The notes: a model not told the origin generated them from the letters alone. A stretch of DNA of 64,000 bases from Sanguibacter keddieii DSM 10542 (GCF_000024925.1 NC_013521.1:1488001-1552000); one strand, 5' to 3'. Shown: positions 35,777 to 46,610, counted from the stretch's first letter. A program made the numbers and translations.

Positions 35777-37687
35777 ATGACCAGCCCGAGCGAGTTCACC
35801 GCGTCTCACGCGGCCGACCCATCGACCCCTCCCGCGACCCTCGCCGAGATCGCGACCCACCGTCCTGACCTGCGCGCGGCGGTGGCCGCGAACCCCGTGG
35901 CGTACCCCGAGCTGCTCGACTGGCTCCGCGCGCAGGGCGACCCCGCGGTCGCAGCGGCCATCGACGCCCGCTCGGCCGCCCCGCAGCGTCCCCTCGCCCC
36001 GCCGGTGCCGCCCGCTCCGCCGGTCCCGCCGGCTCCCGAGGGGGCCCAGCCAGCCCTGACCCAGCAGGTGCCGCAGCCCGCCCAGCCCGACCAGACCCAG
36101 CAGCTCTGGCAGGGCCAGCCCCAGCAGCAGGCCCAGCAGGGCTACGGCACCCAGCCGACCCAGGCATACGTCCAGCAGGGCTACGGGCAGCCGGCCTGGG
36201 GACCGCAGGCCGGTCAGACGCCTCAGGGCCAGGACGCCTACGGCCAGCAGGGCTTCGCCCAGCAGCCGGGCGCCCCGGTGGGCTACGGCCAGCCCGCTCA
36301 GCAGCAGGGCGCGTGGGCGGCGCAGCCTGCTGCCGGCACCGGCACCAAGAAGTCCCGCAAGGGCCTGTGGATCGGCGTCGGCGCAGGCGTCCTCGTCCTC
36401 CTCGGCGCAGGCGCCTTCGCGGCGAACCACTTCTGGTTCTCCAAGGTCGGCGGGGCGTCCACGCCCGAGGCCGCGGCGACCCAGATGATCGAGGGCGTGG
36501 CCTCCAAGGACCTCGTCGCGGTCTACGGCGTGACCTCGCCGGCCGAGATCTCCCAGCTCACCACGGCCGCCGACCTCTTCGACGCCCGCATGCCCGACGG
36601 CGACGAGGTCAGCGATCTCACCGACGCCTACGAGCAGTACCTCGACGCGCTCGACCTCACGCTGGACGACCTCCAGGTCAGCAGCGAGGAGATCGGCGAC
36701 GGGCTCGCCAAGGTGAGCATCACGAGCGGCTCTCTCACGGTCGACGCCGACGCCGACAGGCTCGTCGAGGCGACGGTCGGGTTCTTCGACGAGATCGAGG
36801 GGTCGTCGCTGTGGACCACTCTGCAGGACCAGGGTGCGACGATGCCGACCGAGAGCGAGATCCGCGAGGCCATCGAGGAGGGCGTCGCCGAGTCCTTCCC
36901 CGCGACGGTCACCGCGGACGACCTCACCCTCGACCCGAGCGACCTCGGCGGCGACCTGGGCCTCGACCTCGGGGACGACCCCATCTCCCCGTTCCTCGTG
37001 GTGGTCGAGGAGGGCGGCGACTGGTACGTCAGCCCCTACCTCACGCTCACCGAGTACTCGACGCTCGCGGCAGGCGTCGAGCGCGGCGCGATGCCGGGCG
37101 CCGACCTGGCCGGGGCGTACGACACCCCGGAGGCCGCTGGCGAGGGGCTCGTCCTGGGCATCAAGGACTACCTCGAGACCGGGACCACCGCGGAGCTCGC
37201 CAAGGCGCTCCCGCTGGCCGACCGCCGTGCGTTCTCGCTCTACGGCGACCTCAGCAGCATCGACGACGAGACCTTCCGGGACTTCCAGGAGCAACTGCGC
37301 GACGTGGACGTCGACGCGTCCTTCAGCGTCCGCGACGAGAAGGACGGCGTCGCGTGGCTCCGGCTCGAGTCCCTCGAGGTCTCGGGCACGATCGAGGGCA
37401 CGGACTTCTCGGTCACCCTCGACGCCGAGTGCATCCAGGCAGAGGCGGACGGCGAGTCCGTCGAGGGCTGCGCCGACCAGGTGCCGTTGCTCGGGGAGCT
37501 GGGCATCACCGACCTGTCCCTCGTCGCGATCGAGGAGGACGGGTCTTGGTACATGAGCAGCGCGGCCACCTGGGGCGACTCGTCAGGCCTGATCCTGTCG
37601 AACGTCCTGCGGCTCAAGGACGAGGGGAAGCTCGACGACCCCGAGTGGCTCGAGGACAGCCTCGGCGACCTGGCCGACATGTTCTGA
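35777..37687 (+). CDS. Single-pass membrane protein with N-terminal LRV domain
   Basis: A 636-residue protein with an LRV-like domain at residues ~8-66 (VAANPVAYPELLDWLRAQGDPAVAAAI). A Pro/Gln/Gly-rich linker (about 68-190), one membrane helix (about 197-220, after KKSRKG) and an acidic extracytoplasmic region (221-636) follow. The outer part has two similar-looking halves rich in Asp/Glu and ends LEDSLGDLADMF. The Lys/Arg before the helix places the LRV end inside the cell. The outer domain is unrecognised; it has the look of substrate-free DUF4878/lipoprotein-like folds. ATG at 35777 is used (an in-frame TTG lies 6 nt earlier). Confidence 0.85.
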   Translation: MTSPSEFTASHAADPSTPPATLAEIATHRPDLRAAVAANPVAYPELLDWLRAQGDPAVAAAIDARSAAPQRPLAPPVPPAPPVPPAPEGAQPALTQQVPQPAQPDQTQQLWQGQPQQQAQQGYGTQPTQAYVQQGYGQPAWGPQAGQTPQGQDAYGQQGFAQQPGAPVGYGQPAQQQGAWAAQPAAGTGTKKSRKGLWIGVGAGVLVLLGAGAFAANHFWFSKVGGASTPEAAATQMIEGVASKDLVAVYGVTSPAEISQLTTAADLFDARMPDGDEVSDLTDAYEQYLDALDLTLDDLQVSSEEIGDGLAKVSITSGSLTVDADADRLVEATVGFFDEIEGSSLWTTLQDQGATMPTESEIREAIEEGVAESFPATVTADDLTLDPSDLGGDLGLDLGDDPISPFLVVVEEGGDWYVSPYLTLTEYSTLAAGVERGAMPGADLAGAYDTPEAAGEGLVLGIKDYLETGTTAELAKALPLADRRAFSLYGDLSSIDDETFRDFQEQLRDVDVDASFSVRDEKDGVAWLRLESLEVSGTIEGTDFSVTLDAECIQAEADGESVEGCADQVPLLGELGITDLSLVAIEEDGSWYMSSAATWGDSSGLILSNVLRLKDEGKLDDPEWLEDSLGDLADMF

Positions 37688-37695
37688 CGCACGCC

Positions 37696-37736
37696 CGACC
37701 GAGCCCGCCCCGCCACCCGCGGGGCGGGCTCGGTCG
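37696..37736 (+). terminator. Terminator after the second LRV gene
   Basis: A perfect 17-bp stem, CGACCGAGCCCGCCCCG at 37696-37712 with its complement at 37720-37736, and a 7-nt loop, 8 bp after the stop codon. Confidence 0.88.
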
Positions 37737-37845
37737 TCTCCGGCACATGACGGGCACAGGACAGGCGCAGGACCGGCAGAGGACCGGCAGAGGGCAGCCG
37801 GCGACGGCTCTGGTGAGACGCCCTGGCGCTCGACGCCTCGAGGGG

Positions 37846-37851
37846 TAGAGT
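37846..37851 (+). promoter_or_regulatory. -10 box (TAGAGT) of the leu leader
   Basis: TAGAGT ends 7 nt before the GTG of the leader peptide. The mRNA would begin at or beside that GTG, so leader translation would be leaderless. The -35 region is not recognisable. Confidence 0.6.
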
Positions 37852-37858
37852 GGTCGAC

Positions 37859-37896
37859 GTGAATGGCGTCCAGCGGGTTCTCCTCCTCCTTCTGTG

Positions 37897-37915
<19 letters not shown>
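37859..37915 (+). CDS. leuA leader peptide
   Basis: An 18-residue frame, MNGVQRVLLLLLCRDEAS, with five consecutive leucine codons (CTC CTC CTC CTT CTG) 84 bp upstream of leuA. This is the classic composition of a leucine attenuation leader: when charged tRNA-Leu is scarce the ribosome stalls in the Leu run and changes downstream RNA folding. Leader-peptide control of leuA is known in actinobacteria. The stop TAG lies inside the loop of the following hairpin. The start GTG follows TAGAGT by 7 nt; an overlapping ATG at 37863 is in another frame and encodes no Leu run. Confidence 0.85.
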
Positions 37916-39796
<1,881 letters not shown>

Positions 39797-39803
39797 CCTG
39801 ACG

Positions 39804-39837
39804 CCTCGGGGACCGACCAGCTGGTCGGTCCCCGAGG
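39804..39837. terminator. 34-bp perfect spacerless palindrome after leuA
   Basis: Arms CCTCGGGGACCGACCAG (39804-39820) and its exact complement (39821-39837) meet without a spacer, 7 bp after the leuA stop. As RNA it forms a 15-bp stem with a 4-nt loop; a terminator is the simplest reading. Confidence 0.8.
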
Positions 39838-39891
39838 TGCACGTCCTGTGACGACCCGCGCCGGCTGCCCCCGCTGTCGGTGCGATGAGAG

Positions 39892-40737
39892 ATGATGGTG
39901 AGCGTGGTCCTCTACCGAGACGAAGCGCTCGTGCTGCGCACCCACAAGCTGGGCGAGGCGGACCGGATCATCACGTTCCTCACGCGCGAGCACGGCAAGG
40001 TGCGCGCCGTCGCCAAGGGCGTGCGGCGTACGTCGTCGCGCTTCGGCGCGCGCCTCGAGCCCTTCATGTTCGTCGACGTCCAGCTGCACGTCGGGCGCAA
40101 CCTCGACATCGTCACCCAGGCCGAGATGGTCCAGCCGTACGCGCGTGCGATCTTCTCGGACTACACGCTCTACACGGCAGGGGCGGTGATGCTCGAGACG
40201 GCGGACCGTCTCGTCGAGGCCGAGCGCGAGCCGAGCGTCCAGCAGTTCTGGCTGCTCGCCGGGGCGCTGCGGGCCCTCGCCGACCACGCGCACGCGCCCG
40301 GCCTGGTGCTCGACTCCTACCTGCTGCGGGCCCTCGCGGTCGCCGGCTGGGCGCCGACCTTCGCGGACTGCGCGCGCTGCGGCGAGCCCGGCCCGCACCG
40401 GGCCTTCTCCGTCGCGCAGGGTGGCACCGTCTGCCCGCGCTGTCGCCCCCCGGGCTCGACGGCTCCCGCACCCGAGACGGTCGACCTGCTCGCAGCCCTG
40501 CTGAGCGGCGACTGGGCGGTGGCCGACGTCACCGACGAGCGCTGCCGCCGCGAGGCCAACGGCATCGTCGCCGCCTACTCCCAGTACCACCTCGAGCGTG
40601 CGCTGCGCTCGCTGAGGATGGTCGACCGCACCGTGCCGGCGGAGCCGGCTGCCACCGCCGACCTGCCGGCACCGGCCGACGCCGACCAGCCCACCGTGAC
40701 CGAAGGAGCTCTCCATGGCTCGCACCCCCAAGCCTGA
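39892..40737 (+). CDS. recO: DNA repair protein RecO
   Basis: A 281-residue recombination mediator that loads RecA with RecF/RecR. It has an N-terminal OB fold ([39 protein letters not shown]) and a helical middle. The zinc-finger region CARC...CPRC (about residues 160-185) is intact. The C-terminal ~35 residues are Ala/Pro-rich. Starts at ATG 39892, ATG 39895 or GTG 39898 are all possible. Its end overlaps uppS by 23 bp; recO-uppS adjacency is conserved in actinobacteria. Confidence 0.94.
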   Translation: MMVSVVLYRDEALVLRTHKLGEADRIITFLTREHGKVRAVAKGVRRTSSRFGARLEPFMFVDVQLHVGRNLDIVTQAEMVQPYARAIFSDYTLYTAGAVMLETADRLVEAEREPSVQQFWLLAGALRALADHAHAPGLVLDSYLLRALAVAGWAPTFADCARCGEPGPHRAFSVAQGGTVCPRCRPPGSTAPAPETVDLLAALLSGDWAVADVTDERCRREANGIVAAYSQYHLERALRSLRMVDRTVPAEPAATADLPAPADADQPTVTEGALHGSHPQA

Positions 40738-41554
40738 GCCCGTGCGGCGTGCCGCCCCGATCCTCCCGCCGTCGCACCCCTCGGGGGAGACGGCGCCGGC
40801 GATCCCGCGCGAGTTCGTCCCGCAGCACGTCGCCGTGGTCATGGACGGCAACGGCCGGTGGGCCAACGCCCGCGGGCTGCCGCGGACCGCGGGCCACGAG
40901 GCGGGGGAGGCCGCGCTCCTCGACGTCGTGGCGGGCGCGATCGACATCGGTGTCCAGCACGTCTCCGCATACGCGTTCTCGACCGAGAACTGGAAGCGGT
41001 CACCGGAGGAGGTGCGCTTCCTCATGGGCTTCAACCGCGACGTGCTCCGTCGCCAGCGGGACACCCTGAACTCCTGGGGCGTGCGGGTCCGCTGGGCCGG
41101 GCGCCGTCCCCGGCTCTGGCGCTCGGTGATCTCCGAGCTCGAGGTGGCCGAGGAGCTCACCCGCGAGAACACGGTGTGCACCCTCACCATGTGCGTCAAC
41201 TACGGCGGTCGCGCCGAGATCGCCGACGCCGCGCAGGCCATCGGCCGCGAGGTCGCCGCAGGCAGGCTCGACCCGTCCAAGATCACCGAGAAGACCGTCG
41301 CCCGGTACCTCGACGAGCCGGACCTGCCCGACGTCGACCTCTTCCTGCGGTCCTCGGGGGAGCAGCGCATCTCGAACTTCATGATCTGGCAGTCGGCCTA
41401 CGCCGAGCTGGTCTTCATGAACCAGCTCTGGCCCGACGTCGACCGCCGCACGCTGTGGCGGGCCGTCGAGGAGTACGCGCGTCGCGACCGCCGCTACGGC
41501 GGCGCGGTCGACGTGCCGTCGACCGCGCCGGCCGCCGGTGACCAGCCGGGCTGA
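40715..41554 (+). CDS. uppS: Isoprenyl (undecaprenyl/decaprenyl) diphosphate synthase
   Basis: A 279-residue cis-prenyltransferase making the C50/C55 lipid carrier for cell-wall synthesis. The catalytic MDGNGRWA, the [17 protein letters not shown] segment and the C-terminal [27 protein letters not shown] are diagnostic. ATG at 40715 has a strong GAAGGAG ribosome site inside the end of recO. It is convergent with helR, 37 bp away, with no clear hairpin between. Confidence 0.96.
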   Translation: MARTPKPEPVRRAAPILPPSHPSGETAPAIPREFVPQHVAVVMDGNGRWANARGLPRTAGHEAGEAALLDVVAGAIDIGVQHVSAYAFSTENWKRSPEEVRFLMGFNRDVLRRQRDTLNSWGVRVRWAGRRPRLWRSVISELEVAEELTRENTVCTLTMCVNYGGRAEIADAAQAIGREVAAGRLDPSKITEKTVARYLDEPDLPDVDLFLRSSGEQRISNFMIWQSAYAELVFMNQLWPDVDRRTLWRAVEEYARRDRRYGGAVDVPSTAPAAGDQPG

Positions 41555-41591
41555 GTGCGCCCGTCCGAGCGAGCACGGCTGCGCGGCGCCC

Positions 41592-43886
41592 TCAGTGCGT
41601 GAGCACCACGAGCCGCTCGGTGGCCCGCGTCATCGCGACGTACCGGTCGACCGCTCCCTCGACCCCGGACCCGAGGGCCTCCGGGTCGACGAGCACGACG
41701 AGGTCGAACTCGAGCCCCTTGGTGAGCTCGGGTGCGAGGGACCGCACGCGCGAGGTCCCGACGAACCCTGGGTCTCCGACGACGCAGGCCGTGCCGTCCG
41801 GGTGCTCGGCCAGCCACTCCTCGAGCACGGTCTCGAGCTCGTCGACAGACCCGTGCCGGACCTCGTGCCCCGACGTGGTGCGGACCGAGACCGGCACGTT
41901 CGCGTCCGGGATCGCCGCCCGGACGACGACCTCCGCCTCCGCCATGATCGCCGCGGGGGTGCGGTAGTTGTAGGTGAGCGGCGAGACCGTGACACCGGTG
42001 AGACCCACCCTGTCGAGCCGTTCCTGCCAGGTCTCCGTGAACCCGCCGCGAGCCTGGGCACGGTCTCCGACGACGGTGAGGCTGCGCGAGGGGCAGCGGC
42101 GCAGCACCATCTGCCACGCGGCATCGGTGAGCTCCTGCGCCTCGTCGACCACCACGTGCGCGAAGGGACCGACGAGGTGGTCGTGCGCGACGTCGTCGGG
42201 GTCGAAGGCACCGGCCAGGGCCTCGGCGAGGTCGCTGCTGCGGAGCATCACCACCTCGCTCTCGCGGTCGTCGTCGGCGGCGACGAGGTCGTCGATCACC
42301 TGCGAGCGGTACTCGAGCTCGGACGAGACGGTCGCCTCGTGGCGTGCGCGTCGGCGGGAGGCATCAGGGTCGCCGAGGCGGTGACGGGCCGCGTCGAGGA
42401 GCGGCAGGTCGGCGTCGGTCCAGGCGCTCTCGGCCGGACGTCGGAGCGCGGCGCGGTCCTCCGGGCTCGTCCACGGCGCGCAGTGCCGCAGGTACGCGGG
42501 GACCGCCCACAGGTCGGCGACGAGCTCCGCGGCGTCGAGGAGGGGCCACGCACGGTCGACCGCGGCGGTCAGACCGGCGTCGCGGCGCACCGCCGCGCGG
42601 AGGACGTCCGGCGAGACGTCGCCGCCCTCGTCGCCGCCGTACGCCCCGTCGTCCGCGAGCCCTGCACCGTCCTCCACCTCCGCACCGTCCTCGTACCTGT
42701 CGTCGCCCTGCTCGGCGAGCCGGTCCACGAGGATCGAGACGATCTCGTCCCGGATACCGTCGCGCGCCTCGTTGTGGGGGGTGCCGGGGTCGGGTGACCC
42801 TAAGGCCCGGGCCCAGTCGGCCGGGCTGAGCCAGAGGTCGGCCCAGGGCGTCTCGACGAGGAGCCCGTCGGCGGGAGGCTGCTCGTAGAAGCGCACCGCG
42901 GCCTCGACGGCCTCGACCATCGCCAGGTTCCCCTTGAGCCGCGCGACCGCGGGGTCGCGCTCGGGGACGGCCGCAGCCCCCTCGGGGACGAGGTCGGCGA
43001 GCGTGCAGGTCTGCACGCCGTCCTCGCCGAGGTCGGGCAGGACGTCGGCGACGTAGTCGAGGTAGGGCTGGTGCGGGCCCACGAACAGGACCCCGCCGCG
43101 GCGGTGGCCCAGGAGCGGGTCGGTGTAGAGCAGGTAGGCGCAGCGGTGCAGCGCGACCACCGTCTTCCCGGTCCCGGGACCGCCGTCGACCACGAGCGTC
43201 CCGCGCGACCCGGCGCGGATGATCGCGTCCTGGTCGCCCTGGATGGTGCCCAGGACGTCGCGCATGCGGTCGGTGCGGCTGCCGCCGAGGCTCGCGACGA
43301 AGGCCGACCGTGCGTCGGGGAGCGCGTCGCCGACACCACCGTCGCCCTCCCTGCCACCGTCGTCGTCCCCGTGGTCCTCTCGGTTGCTGGCGAGCGCGGC
43401 AGGGGTGAGCGGCTCGTCCCAGTAGTCGCGCACCCGGCCGAGGTGCCAGCGGTACCGGCGGCGGCTGGCCAGGCCCATCGGGTGCGCCGGGGTCGCGGCG
43501 AAGAAGGCCTCGGCGGCGGGGGAGCGCCAGTCGACGAGCAGCGGCTCGCCCGCTGCGTCGGTGAGGCCCTGCCGCCCGACGTAGACGTGCTCGGCGGTCG
43601 CGTCGTCGGCGACGGTCCGTCCGAGGCAGAGGTCCGGCCCGTGCCGGCGCAGACCACGCAGCCGGGCGACGAGGCGGTGGATCTCCGCGTCACGCTCCAC
43701 GGCGGTCTGGCCGTGTCCCGCGGGGGAGCGTCGCACGGTGGCGAGGCGTGCGGTGAGGTCGGTGACGGTCTGCTCGAGCGAGCCGCTCAGCTCGGTGAAC
43801 AGCTGCTCGTCGCGCTCGACGAGCGCGGGGTCGGCCTTCGCCGCCAGGTGCTCTGGCAGGTCGAAGACGCTGGTGGTGTGCTGCAC
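41592..43886 (-). CDS. helR: HelR-type RNA polymerase recycling ATPase (HelD family)
   Basis: The 764-residue SF1 helicase-like protein matches actinobacterial HelR from its start (SVFDLPEHLAAKADPAL..., RLRGLRRHGPDLCLGR, GLASRRRYRW). It has Walker A as GGPGTGKT (235-242), the DEAQELTD Walker B, and a UvrD-type C-terminal half (PLTYNYRTPAAIM). HelD/HelR proteins dislodge stalled or drug-bound RNA polymerase; HelR confers rifamycin tolerance in Streptomyces. Two acidic Gly/Asp inserts (about 170-187 and 395-430) are unusual. GTG has a GAGGAG ribosome site. An inverted repeat resembling the rifamycin-associated element lies 58 bp upstream. Called helR by resemblance. Confidence 0.88.
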   Translation of the reverse strand: MQHTTSVFDLPEHLAAKADPALVERDEQLFTELSGSLEQTVTDLTARLATVRRSPAGHGQTAVERDAEIHRLVARLRGLRRHGPDLCLGRTVADDATAEHVYVGRQGLTDAAGEPLLVDWRSPAAEAFFAATPAHPMGLASRRRYRWHLGRVRDYWDEPLTPAALASNREDHGDDDGGREGDGGVGDALPDARSAFVASLGGSRTDRMRDVLGTIQGDQDAIIRAGSRGTLVVDGGPGTGKTVVALHRCAYLLYTDPLLGHRRGGVLFVGPHQPYLDYVADVLPDLGEDGVQTCTLADLVPEGAAAVPERDPAVARLKGNLAMVEAVEAAVRFYEQPPADGLLVETPWADLWLSPADWARALGSPDPGTPHNEARDGIRDEIVSILVDRLAEQGDDRYEDGAEVEDGAGLADDGAYGGDEGGDVSPDVLRAAVRRDAGLTAAVDRAWPLLDAAELVADLWAVPAYLRHCAPWTSPEDRAALRRPAESAWTDADLPLLDAARHRLGDPDASRRRARHEATVSSELEYRSQVIDDLVAADDDRESEVVMLRSSDLAEALAGAFDPDDVAHDHLVGPFAHVVVDEAQELTDAAWQMVLRRCPSRSLTVVGDRAQARGGFTETWQERLDRVGLTGVTVSPLTYNYRTPAAIMAEAEVVVRAAIPDANVPVSVRTTSGHEVRHGSVDELETVLEEWLAEHPDGTACVVGDPGFVGTSRVRSLAPELTKGLEFDLVVLVDPEALGSGVEGAVDRYVAMTRATERLVVLTH

Positions 43887-43944
43887 GGTGCCGCTCCTCT
43901 GCCCGAGGTGTCGAGGGTCTCGGGCGACGATCCTCCACCGCAGA

Positions 43945-43966
43945 GGGGGCCTTGCGGCAAGCCCCC
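43945..43966. promoter_or_regulatory. Rifamycin-associated-element-like inverted repeat upstream of helR
   Basis: GGGGGC and GCCCCC flank a CTTGCGGCAA core, giving a 22-bp near-palindrome. It closely resembles, from memory, the ~19-bp rifamycin-associated element found before helR and rifamycin-inactivating genes. It lies 58 bp upstream of the helR start and between the histidine-kinase stop and helR, where a promoter is expected. Confidence 0.75.
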
Positions 43967-43973
43967 TGCTCCG

Positions 43974-45815
43974 CTATAAGTTGAGAGTGGAAGGACGCGG
44001 TGCGTCCGGCTCTTCCCCGGTCGTGCTGCCGGGGAACGTGGCGGTGAAGACCGTCCCCACACCCGGCTCGCTGGCAGCGGTCAGCGTCCCGCCGTGGAGC
44101 TCGACGAGCGTGCGGCTGATGGCCAGGCCCAGCCCCGAGCCTCCGGACCCCTTGGTCCGAGAGCGGTCTGCGCGCCAGAAGCGGTCGAACAGTCGCGAGA
44201 GGTCGTCGGCCGTCATCCCGATGCCGTCGTCGGCGACCTCGAGCACGACGGTCGTGCCGTCCAGCGCCGCCCGCAGGTCGATACGAGACCCTTCAGAGTG
44301 CTGGACCGCGTTGGCGACGAGGTTCTCGACGACCTGTCGCACGCGCCCGGGGTCCACCTCGGCGACCAGGGGCCCGGGTGCGTCGACCCGGACGTCGAGG
44401 GAGCGGGTGGCGGCTCTCTCGCCTGAGGCACGGCGTGCCTCGTGGAGCAGCGCGGCCACGTCCGTCGGCTCCCGGTGCACCTGGAGGTGACCGGAGTCCG
44501 CACGGCTCAGCGTCTGCAGGTCGGCGGTGATCTGCTGCAGGTGCATGGTCTCGCCGTGGAGCAGGTCGACGAGGTGCGCGTCGGTCGGGACCACGCCCTC
44601 CTGGGCACCCTCGAGCCAGCCGCGCAGCGTGGTCAGCGGGGTGCGGAGCTCGTGCGAGACGTCGGCGACCATCTGCTGCTGCTGCTCGCGGGTCCGGGCG
44701 AGCTCGGCCGCCATGGTGTTGAAGGCCCGGGCGAGGTCCGACACCTCGTCGCCGCCGCGCACCGGCACGACCACGGAGAGGTCACCGGCCGCGAGCTCGC
44801 GTGCCGCGCGCGTCACGGAGCGGACCCGGCGGACCGCCGGCACCCCCACGAGGCCCGCGGTGGCGAGCACGAGCGTCACGACCACCGCTGAGACGAGGGC
44901 GATGCGCGCCTGAGACCCGGGGCTGAGGTCGAGGGCGTTGCGCTGGTCCCCGCGCTCGTCCGTGAGGTACACCTCGACGGAGGGTGCGACCGACCCGGCC
45001 GAGGCCGTCGTGAAGGCGGCCGCGACGCACCTCAGCTCCTCTCCGGGAGCGGGCCGGCGGACCGGCTCGCCGCCGGTCTGGAGGCCCAGCACGATGCCGG
45101 CCGGGTCGGCTCGGACGGGGCGGAGCACCACACGGTCCACCGGCGGCAGCCCCGCGGTGATCAGGCAGGGGTTGGTCAGCTCGGTGATCTGGTCGAGGGC
45201 ACGCTGCTCAGGGCCGATCGGCTGCGCCAGCGCTGGTGCGCCGCAGCCGTCCGGCTGTGACGCGACGTCGAGCACGGCTCGGCCGGTGGGCCAGAACGCG
45301 ATCGAGGTCTCCAGGGTCAGCCCCAGGCACCCGACGACCGCCGACACCCTGCGCAGGCTCTCTGCGCGCTGCTCGTCGTCGAGCGTGAGCGCACCGCTGA
45401 GATGGTCGGGCAGAGGGGCGAGGTCCTCGCTCCCGGTCCCTGGGGAGTCGTCGGGTGCCAGGACCTGGTCGACGAGCTCCTGCCACGGGTCGACCTCCGT
45501 GCGGGCGTGGTCGGGGTAGGGGAACCCTGGGCGGGTGTCGACCACGGTGCGTCCTTGCTCGACGACCGCGATGCGGCGCCCGTGCTCGCGCGCGAGCCTG
45601 TGGACGACGGGACCGACGTCGTCCCAGGTCGCGTGCGACCCGCCCCAGTCGAGCAGCTCGTCGACGATCGCGACGTCCGCCTCGAGGTTGGTGCCTGCCT
45701 GCTCGATGCTGTAGCTGGGCTGGGTGGTGCGGGTGAGCCAGACGGTCCCGAGGACCGCGACGAGTGCGACCGCGACGACGGACAGGAGCAGCCGCGCGAC
45801 GAGGCTACGTCGCAT
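43974..45815 (-). CDS. Sensor histidine kinase
   Basis: A 613-residue membrane kinase with TM1 (about 7-28), a large extracytoplasmic sensor (about 30-310), TM2 (about 311-335), HAMP (with GDLSVVVPVRGGDEVSDLARAFN), HisKA (phospho-His in VSHELRTPLTTLRG) and HATPase (NLVANAVQH, DDGIGM, GGSGLGLAIS). The sensor has several Cys (VVGCLG, DGCGAP, NPCLI, LRCVA) that could form disulfides. It overlaps the response regulator by 11 bp. Its ligand is unknown; the divergent export cassette and the downstream helR suggest an antibiotic or envelope signal. Confidence 0.93.
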   Translation of the reverse strand: MRRSLVARLLLSVVAVALVAVLGTVWLTRTTQPSYSIEQAGTNLEADVAIVDELLDWGGSHATWDDVGPVVHRLAREHGRRIAVVEQGRTVVDTRPGFPYPDHARTEVDPWQELVDQVLAPDDSPGTGSEDLAPLPDHLSGALTLDDEQRAESLRRVSAVVGCLGLTLETSIAFWPTGRAVLDVASQPDGCGAPALAQPIGPEQRALDQITELTNPCLITAGLPPVDRVVLRPVRADPAGIVLGLQTGGEPVRRPAPGEELRCVAAAFTTASAGSVAPSVEVYLTDERGDQRNALDLSPGSQARIALVSAVVVTLVLATAGLVGVPAVRRVRSVTRAARELAAGDLSVVVPVRGGDEVSDLARAFNTMAAELARTREQQQQMVADVSHELRTPLTTLRGWLEGAQEGVVPTDAHLVDLLHGETMHLQQITADLQTLSRADSGHLQVHREPTDVAALLHEARRASGERAATRSLDVRVDAPGPLVAEVDPGRVRQVVENLVANAVQHSEGSRIDLRAALDGTTVVLEVADDGIGMTADDLSRLFDRFWRADRSRTKGSGGSGLGLAISRTLVELHGGTLTAASEPGVGTVFTATFPGSTTGEEPDAPRPSTLNL

Positions 45816-46512
45816 CGGTCCCGGGCTCTGTCGCGGTCGGGGCGACGAGCTTGTAGCCCACCCCGTAGACGGTGCGCAGGAGCTCGGGACCGTCGAACAC
45901 CGCGTCGACCTTGGACCGCAGGTTCTTCATGTGGGTGTCGATGGTGCGCTCGGTCGTGTACTCGTCGGAGCCGTGCAGGTGCCGCAGGAGCTGCGGTCGG
46001 CTGAGCACCAGCCCGGCGTGCTCCGCCAGGAGGGTCAAGAGCTGCATCTCGGCACGGGTGAGGTCGATCGGGGTGCCGCCGACGGACGCCTCGTGCCGCC
46101 GGGGGTCCACCACGAGCGGGCCGACCGTGACGGGTCCGTCGTCGACGGTGCGGCTGCGCCGGAGCAGGGCCCGGGCCCTGGCCACCATCTCGCGGGGGGA
46201 GTAGGGCTTCGAGAGGTAGTCGTCGGCGCCGAGCTCGAGCCCCACGAGCAGGTCGTCCTCCTCGGAGCGGGCGGTGAGCATGAGGATGGGTGTCTCGTCG
46301 CCCGCGGCGCGCAGTGCACGGCACACCGCGAAGCCGTCCATCTCCGGCAGCATGACGTCGAGGACCAGCAGGTCGACCGCCGAGCCGCGGACTGCCTCGA
46401 GGGCGGAGCGACCGTCGCCGACGACCGTCGCCTGGTAGCCCTCACGGGTCAGGTACCGTCGCGCGAGCTCGGCCTGGAGCTCGTCGTCCTCTGCGATCAG
46501 GATCGTCGTCAC
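45805..46512 (-). CDS. OmpR/PhoB-family response regulator
   Basis: A 235-residue two-domain regulator. The receiver (1-120) has the acidic pocket AEDDE, phospho-Asp in LLVLDVMLPEMDG and KPYSPREM. The winged-helix effector (about 135-230) has LTRAEMQLLTLLAEHAGLVLSRPQLLRHL and RTIDTHMKNLRSKVD. GTG at 46512 follows TAGGAT by 6 nt. It is the first gene of the RR-HK unit and probably controls the divergent lipoprotein/ABC genes; no direct-repeat operator was securely identified. Confidence 0.95.
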   Translation of the reverse strand: MTTILIAEDDELQAELARRYLTREGYQATVVGDGRSALEAVRGSAVDLLVLDVMLPEMDGFAVCRALRAAGDETPILMLTARSEEDDLLVGLELGADDYLSKPYSPREMVARARALLRRSRTVDDGPVTVGPLVVDPRRHEASVGGTPIDLTRAEMQLLTLLAEHAGLVLSRPQLLRHLHGSDEYTTERTIDTHMKNLRSKVDAVFDGPELLRTVYGVGYKLVAPTATEPGTDAT

Positions 46513-46518
46513 GCCGCC

Positions 46519-46524
46519 ATCCTA
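46519..46524 (-). promoter_or_regulatory. -10 box (TAGGAT) of the response regulator gene
   Basis: TAGGAT on the minus strand, 6 nt from the GTG start at 46512: leaderless promoter of the RR-HK operon. Confidence 0.5.
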
Positions 46525-46610
46525 GGGGCGCGAGGACGCGGGGAGAGCGCGTGGGTGGGTGGCTCACGAGGACCTCAAGGGCACCGGACAGGTTCCTCAC
46601 AATCGCTGGC

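Noticed and set aside
41592-43886. Ordinary UvrD/Rep DNA helicase
   Set aside because: The N-terminal arm region and order of motifs follow HelD/HelR rather than DNA-repair helicases.
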